Source of the DNA: Cytobacillus depressus
GTDB lineage: Bacteria; Bacillota; Bacilli; Bacillales; Cytobacillaceae
DNA length: 64,000 bases
Direction: 5' to 3'
NCBI RefSeq assembly: GCF_008923245.1
Contig: NZ_WBOS01000003.1
Location: 372,001-436,000 of the forward strand
A program made the position numbers and the translations under genes. Below are positions 61,716 to 64,000 of the stretch, piece by piece; the first letter of the stretch is position 1; every line of letters starts with the position of its first letter. The notes below the pieces were generated by a model that did not search any database, had not been told where the DNA came from, and saw only the letters and a list, made by a program, of their open reading frames with translations.

Positions 61716-62392
61716 ATGCTTTATATTAATGGCGAATGGATAAATACTGACAATCAAATGGATGTAATAAATCCAGCAACTGGCGAAATCATTCAAACAA
61801 TTACAGTGGGCGGTAGAGCTGAAAAGAAGCGATTACTAGCGCAAGAACAGCATTCAAAACTTGGAAAAAGACAACTGGGAATGAACGTAGTAATTACTTA
61901 GAAAAAGTCGTCCATTTGATGAGAGAGAAAATGACTCAATTAGCAGAAACGATAACAAAAGAGAATGGTAAACCTTTAAAGCAAGCTACAAATGAAGTGA
62001 ACAGTGCCATTAATTATTTGAAATGGTATGCAGAGGAAGCAAAACGAATTTATGGTGATACTATTCCAGCTTCACATCTTGATAAACATCTTATGGTCAT
62101 AAGACAACCAGTTGGTATATGCGCGGCTATTACCCCTTGGACCTTTCCAATGTCTATGATTACAAGAAAAATTGCCCCTGCTATTGCTGCAGGTTGCACT
62201 GTAGTCCTAAAGCCTGCACTTGAAACACCGTTATCGGCAATTATGGTGTTTGAATGTTTTCATAAAGCTGGATTACCTAAGGGTGTTGTAAATCTAGTAA
62301 TCGGGCCAGCAGAAGAAATTGGCCAAGAAATGACAAGTAATCATGATGTACGTAAAATTTCATTTATTGGAATACGAGATACCCAGTTGTAG
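61716..62392 (+). pseudogene. Aldehyde dehydrogenase (succinate-semialdehyde type), frameshifted and truncated
   Basis: The N-terminal frame MLYINGEWINTDNQMDVINP runs to about 61826. The homologous continuation (AITSARTAFKTWKKTTGNER) is in another frame from 61829, so one base has been lost near 61820-61829. The second frame carries ITPWTFPMSMITRKIAPAIA, AAGCTVVLKPALETPLSA and KISFIG, then diverges at about 62371 and stops at 62390. The catalytic Cys/Glu half is missing. GabD-like motifs agree with the GabR-type regulator nearby. GGAGG precedes the ATG. The enzyme cannot be functional. Confidence 0.88.
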
Positions 62393-62925
62393 ATGGAGAT
62401 AAAGATCATATTCTTGGTTTTATCAATGTGAAAGAGTTCTTAACGGCTAACCTTAAAAACCCCAAATTAGATGAAGGCTATAAATTAGAGCCATTTATAA
62501 ATCCGGTTATTCGTGTAATAGAAAGTGTCCCAATTCATGACCTGCTACTAAAAATGCAAAAAGAACGTATCCATATTGCCATTCTAATGGATGAATATGG
62601 AGGTACTTCTGGTTTAGTTACCGTTGAAGATATTATAGAAGAAATTGTTGGTGAAATTAGAGATGAATTTGATGAAGATGAAGTACCAGCGATTCGAATG
62701 TTAAACGAAAACCATTATATTTTAGACTCTAAATTGCTCATTGAGGATGTAAACAATTTATTAGGAACTCATTTATCAGAAGAGGATGTTGACACAATTG
62801 GTGGTTGGTTCTTAACTCAAAACATCGATGCAGAAGCAGATTCAGAACTAGAATTTGAAGGTTATATTTTCAAAGTGCATAAAATCGATGGACATCAAAT
62901 TCATTATTTAGAAGTAAAAAAATAA
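62374..62925 (+). pseudogene. CNNM/CorC (HlyC) family protein, 5'-truncated
   Basis: The frame from 62374 ([20 protein letters not shown]) enters in the middle of the first CBS domain. The second CBS ([37 protein letters not shown]) and the C-terminal CorC_HlyC domain ([20 protein letters not shown]) are intact to the stop. The DUF21 membrane domain and start are missing. It begins where the aldehyde dehydrogenase homology ends. An internal ATG at 62428 could give a 165-aa product, but it has no good ribosome binding site. A terminator follows. Confidence 0.88.
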
Positions 62926-62980
62926 TATTGAGTTTTTAGCAGAAAAACAATTAATAAATTTAATATAAGTAACAAACAAC

Positions 62981-63017
62981 AAAAGTTCTTCTTTCCAGGG
63001 AAGAACTTTTTTATTTT
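62981..63017 (+). terminator. Terminator after the CNNM/CorC fragment
   Basis: AAAAGTTCTTC pairs with GAAGAACTTTT around TTTCCAGG, then TTATTTTT. Confidence 0.88.
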
Positions 63018-63209
63018 TGGGTGAGTAAGCCGTATAAAGCAAATATGAAAGCTGTTCCTCAAAACATAGTCATCCTGTTGTTTCATATTTTTAGTGGTAA
63101 TGACTGTAAGGTTCATACTTTGTTGATTTTTTATCAACACTTTTTATAATGCCAAGCACTTCTTGTCGATTTATTAAAAATAATAAAAAAAATTAGAGAG
63201 GGTTTCAAA

Positions 63210-63365
63210 TTGTCTTGGCTAATCATCTTGGCTTTTGCTTTTTCATCAAGTATTGATAATTCAGGTGTAGCAATTTCTTATGGTATCCGTAATATTCAAA
63301 TTCGCTTATATGTTAATTTACTATCTCAAAATAAAGTCGCGACGTTTATTAAAAAGTTTGATTAA
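63210..63365 (+). pseudogene. MntP/YtaF-like membrane protein remnant
   Basis: A 51-codon frame starting TTG after GAGAGGG reads SWLIILAFAFSSSIDNSGVA, then ISYGIRNIQIRLYVNLLSQN. The first membrane helix with a SSxDNxGVxxxYGIRK-like motif resembles MntP/YtaF-type manganese efflux or sporulation membrane proteins (~200 aa). Only the first ~45 residues remain. A terminator hairpin directly follows. Confidence 0.6.
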
Positions 63366-63392
63366 AAATCCTGTGATTTGCAGGATTTTTTC
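63364..63392 (+). terminator. Terminator after the MntP-like remnant
   Basis: AAAAATCCTG pairs with CAGGATTTTT around TGATTTG, then T-rich sequence. It overlaps the remnant stop codon. Confidence 0.82.
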
Positions 63393-63601
63393 TTATTCCG
63401 CAATCGGGCCAGATTGTGAGTAACTCGTTTTTGAAATAAATGGATATTTTAGAAGGGATTGTGAAGTTTTGTACTTAAAGTAAAGGACAGTTTAGTGGAA
63501 TATTGTTCCTTGACAAAATGATAATTTTTCATGTGGGGATTTTTGTTTTATTCTGTCATAATGGTATTAGAAAAAAAATAAGTAAAGAAAGGTGGACAAA
63601 T

Positions 63602-64000
63602 ATGCCACTTAACGGATACAAATTTGTTTTTGTGAAAATTATTACTGCTATTGTATCTGCTATTGTATTTAGTCTGGCAAGTTCTTGGAAAGGGTACACA
63701 CCAATATCCGAAAGGGGATCTGATATTGGGTATTATTCATTCGGAGGATTATTTGCATTCAATTTTGTTCCAAGTATCTTTACTTTTTTTATATTAGGAG
63801 CTCTTTTATCACCTATCGTTGATGGAATAGTTATTAAGAGATTTGAATTAAAGGGCATTAAAGGTATCTTAACAGTAATATTTGCTTATGTACTGTTGGG
63901 GGTTATTAGTGGAGTTTTAGTGTCAATTTTCTTCTTAGAAATTGGTTTTATCTTTAACTTTATTTTTATGGCAGTGGTAAGTTCTATGATTTTTCTTTTC
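63602..64000 (+). CDS. Polytopic membrane protein, 3' end outside window
   Basis: The frame from ATG 63602 stays open to the window edge (133 codons). AAAGGTGG lies 7 bp upstream. It starts MPLNGYKFVFVKIITAIVSA and has about four hydrophobic segments, with charged turns such as IKRFELKGIKG. The family is not recognised. It could be a small hypothetical membrane protein of the Bacillus type. No functional claim is made. Confidence 0.6.
   Translation, partial: MPLNGYKFVFVKIITAIVSAIVFSLASSWKGYTPISERGSDIGYYSFGGLFAFNFVPSIFTFFILGALLSPIVDGIVIKRFELKGIKGILTVIFAYVLLGVISGVLVSIFFLEIGFIFNFIFMAVVSSMIFLF

Overview
The window reads as a chromosome segment of a motile, naturally competent, endospore-type Bacillaceae (low-GC Gram-positive). 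The backbone follows the Bacillus subtilis tagO-tagV-yvyE-degSU-(degV)-comF-yvyF-flgM/flgN/flgK/flgL-yviE-fliW-csrA-hag-flaG-fliDST-hpf-secA-prfB-cccB-ftsEX-ctpB-minJ order almost gene for gene. The genus cannot be fixed from sequence reading alone. Differences from that backbone are the informative part.

Layout. 1-5.1 kb: 3' end of a secreted 5'-nucleotidase, a REP-associated tyrosine transposase (RAYT), and a YifB/ComM-like plus DprA pair. 5.1-16.2 kb: a cell-surface block with accessory secretion genes secA2 and slaP, tagO, a glycosidase-family protein with three SLH domains (a plausible SecA2/SlaP client), an orphan YknW/YknX-like pair, the LCP ligase tagV and yvyE. 16.2-22.3 kb: degS-degU, a 21-codon remnant of degV, comFA, comFC and yvyF. 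22.3-24.8 kb: an inserted PAS-GGDEF-EAL-PilZ gene on the minus strand preceded by what looks like a c-di-GMP-I riboswitch. 25-42.6 kb: late flagellar genes with sigma-D promoters at consensus spacing before flgM, hag and flaG. A block of glycosyltransferases (four intact, one WavE-like remnant) sits between hag and flaG, suggesting flagellin glycosylation. A FliK-like gene, a shortened FlhB-like gene, yaaR and hpf follow. 42.9-55.2 kb: a DUF1028 protein, secA, prfB with its +1 frameshift, a minisatellite-encoded coiled-coil protein, yvjA, cccB, ftsEX, ctpB and minJ. 55.3-64 kb: an accessory region with a MocR/GabR-type regulator divergent from two TPP-dependent enzymes and an aminotransferase, then a frameshifted, truncated aldehyde dehydrogenase fused at a sharp junction to a 5'-truncated CNNM/CorC gene, a MntP/YtaF-like remnant and a partial membrane protein.

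The most unusual signal is a dispersed repeat. A 13-bp near-palindrome GGTGTCWGACACC is followed at fixed offsets by GTGGACA (+17) and RTGGACW (+47). It occurs as 54-bp units at 1354, 4951, 5055 and 18781, and as a symmetric double unit around 9941. Some copies abut stop codons. One unit lies about 250 bp upstream of the RAYT gene, so this looks like a REP/RAYT system. The second most interesting item is the riboswitch-GGDEF/EAL/PilZ unit, which suggests a c-di-GMP feedback circuit placed inside the motility locus.
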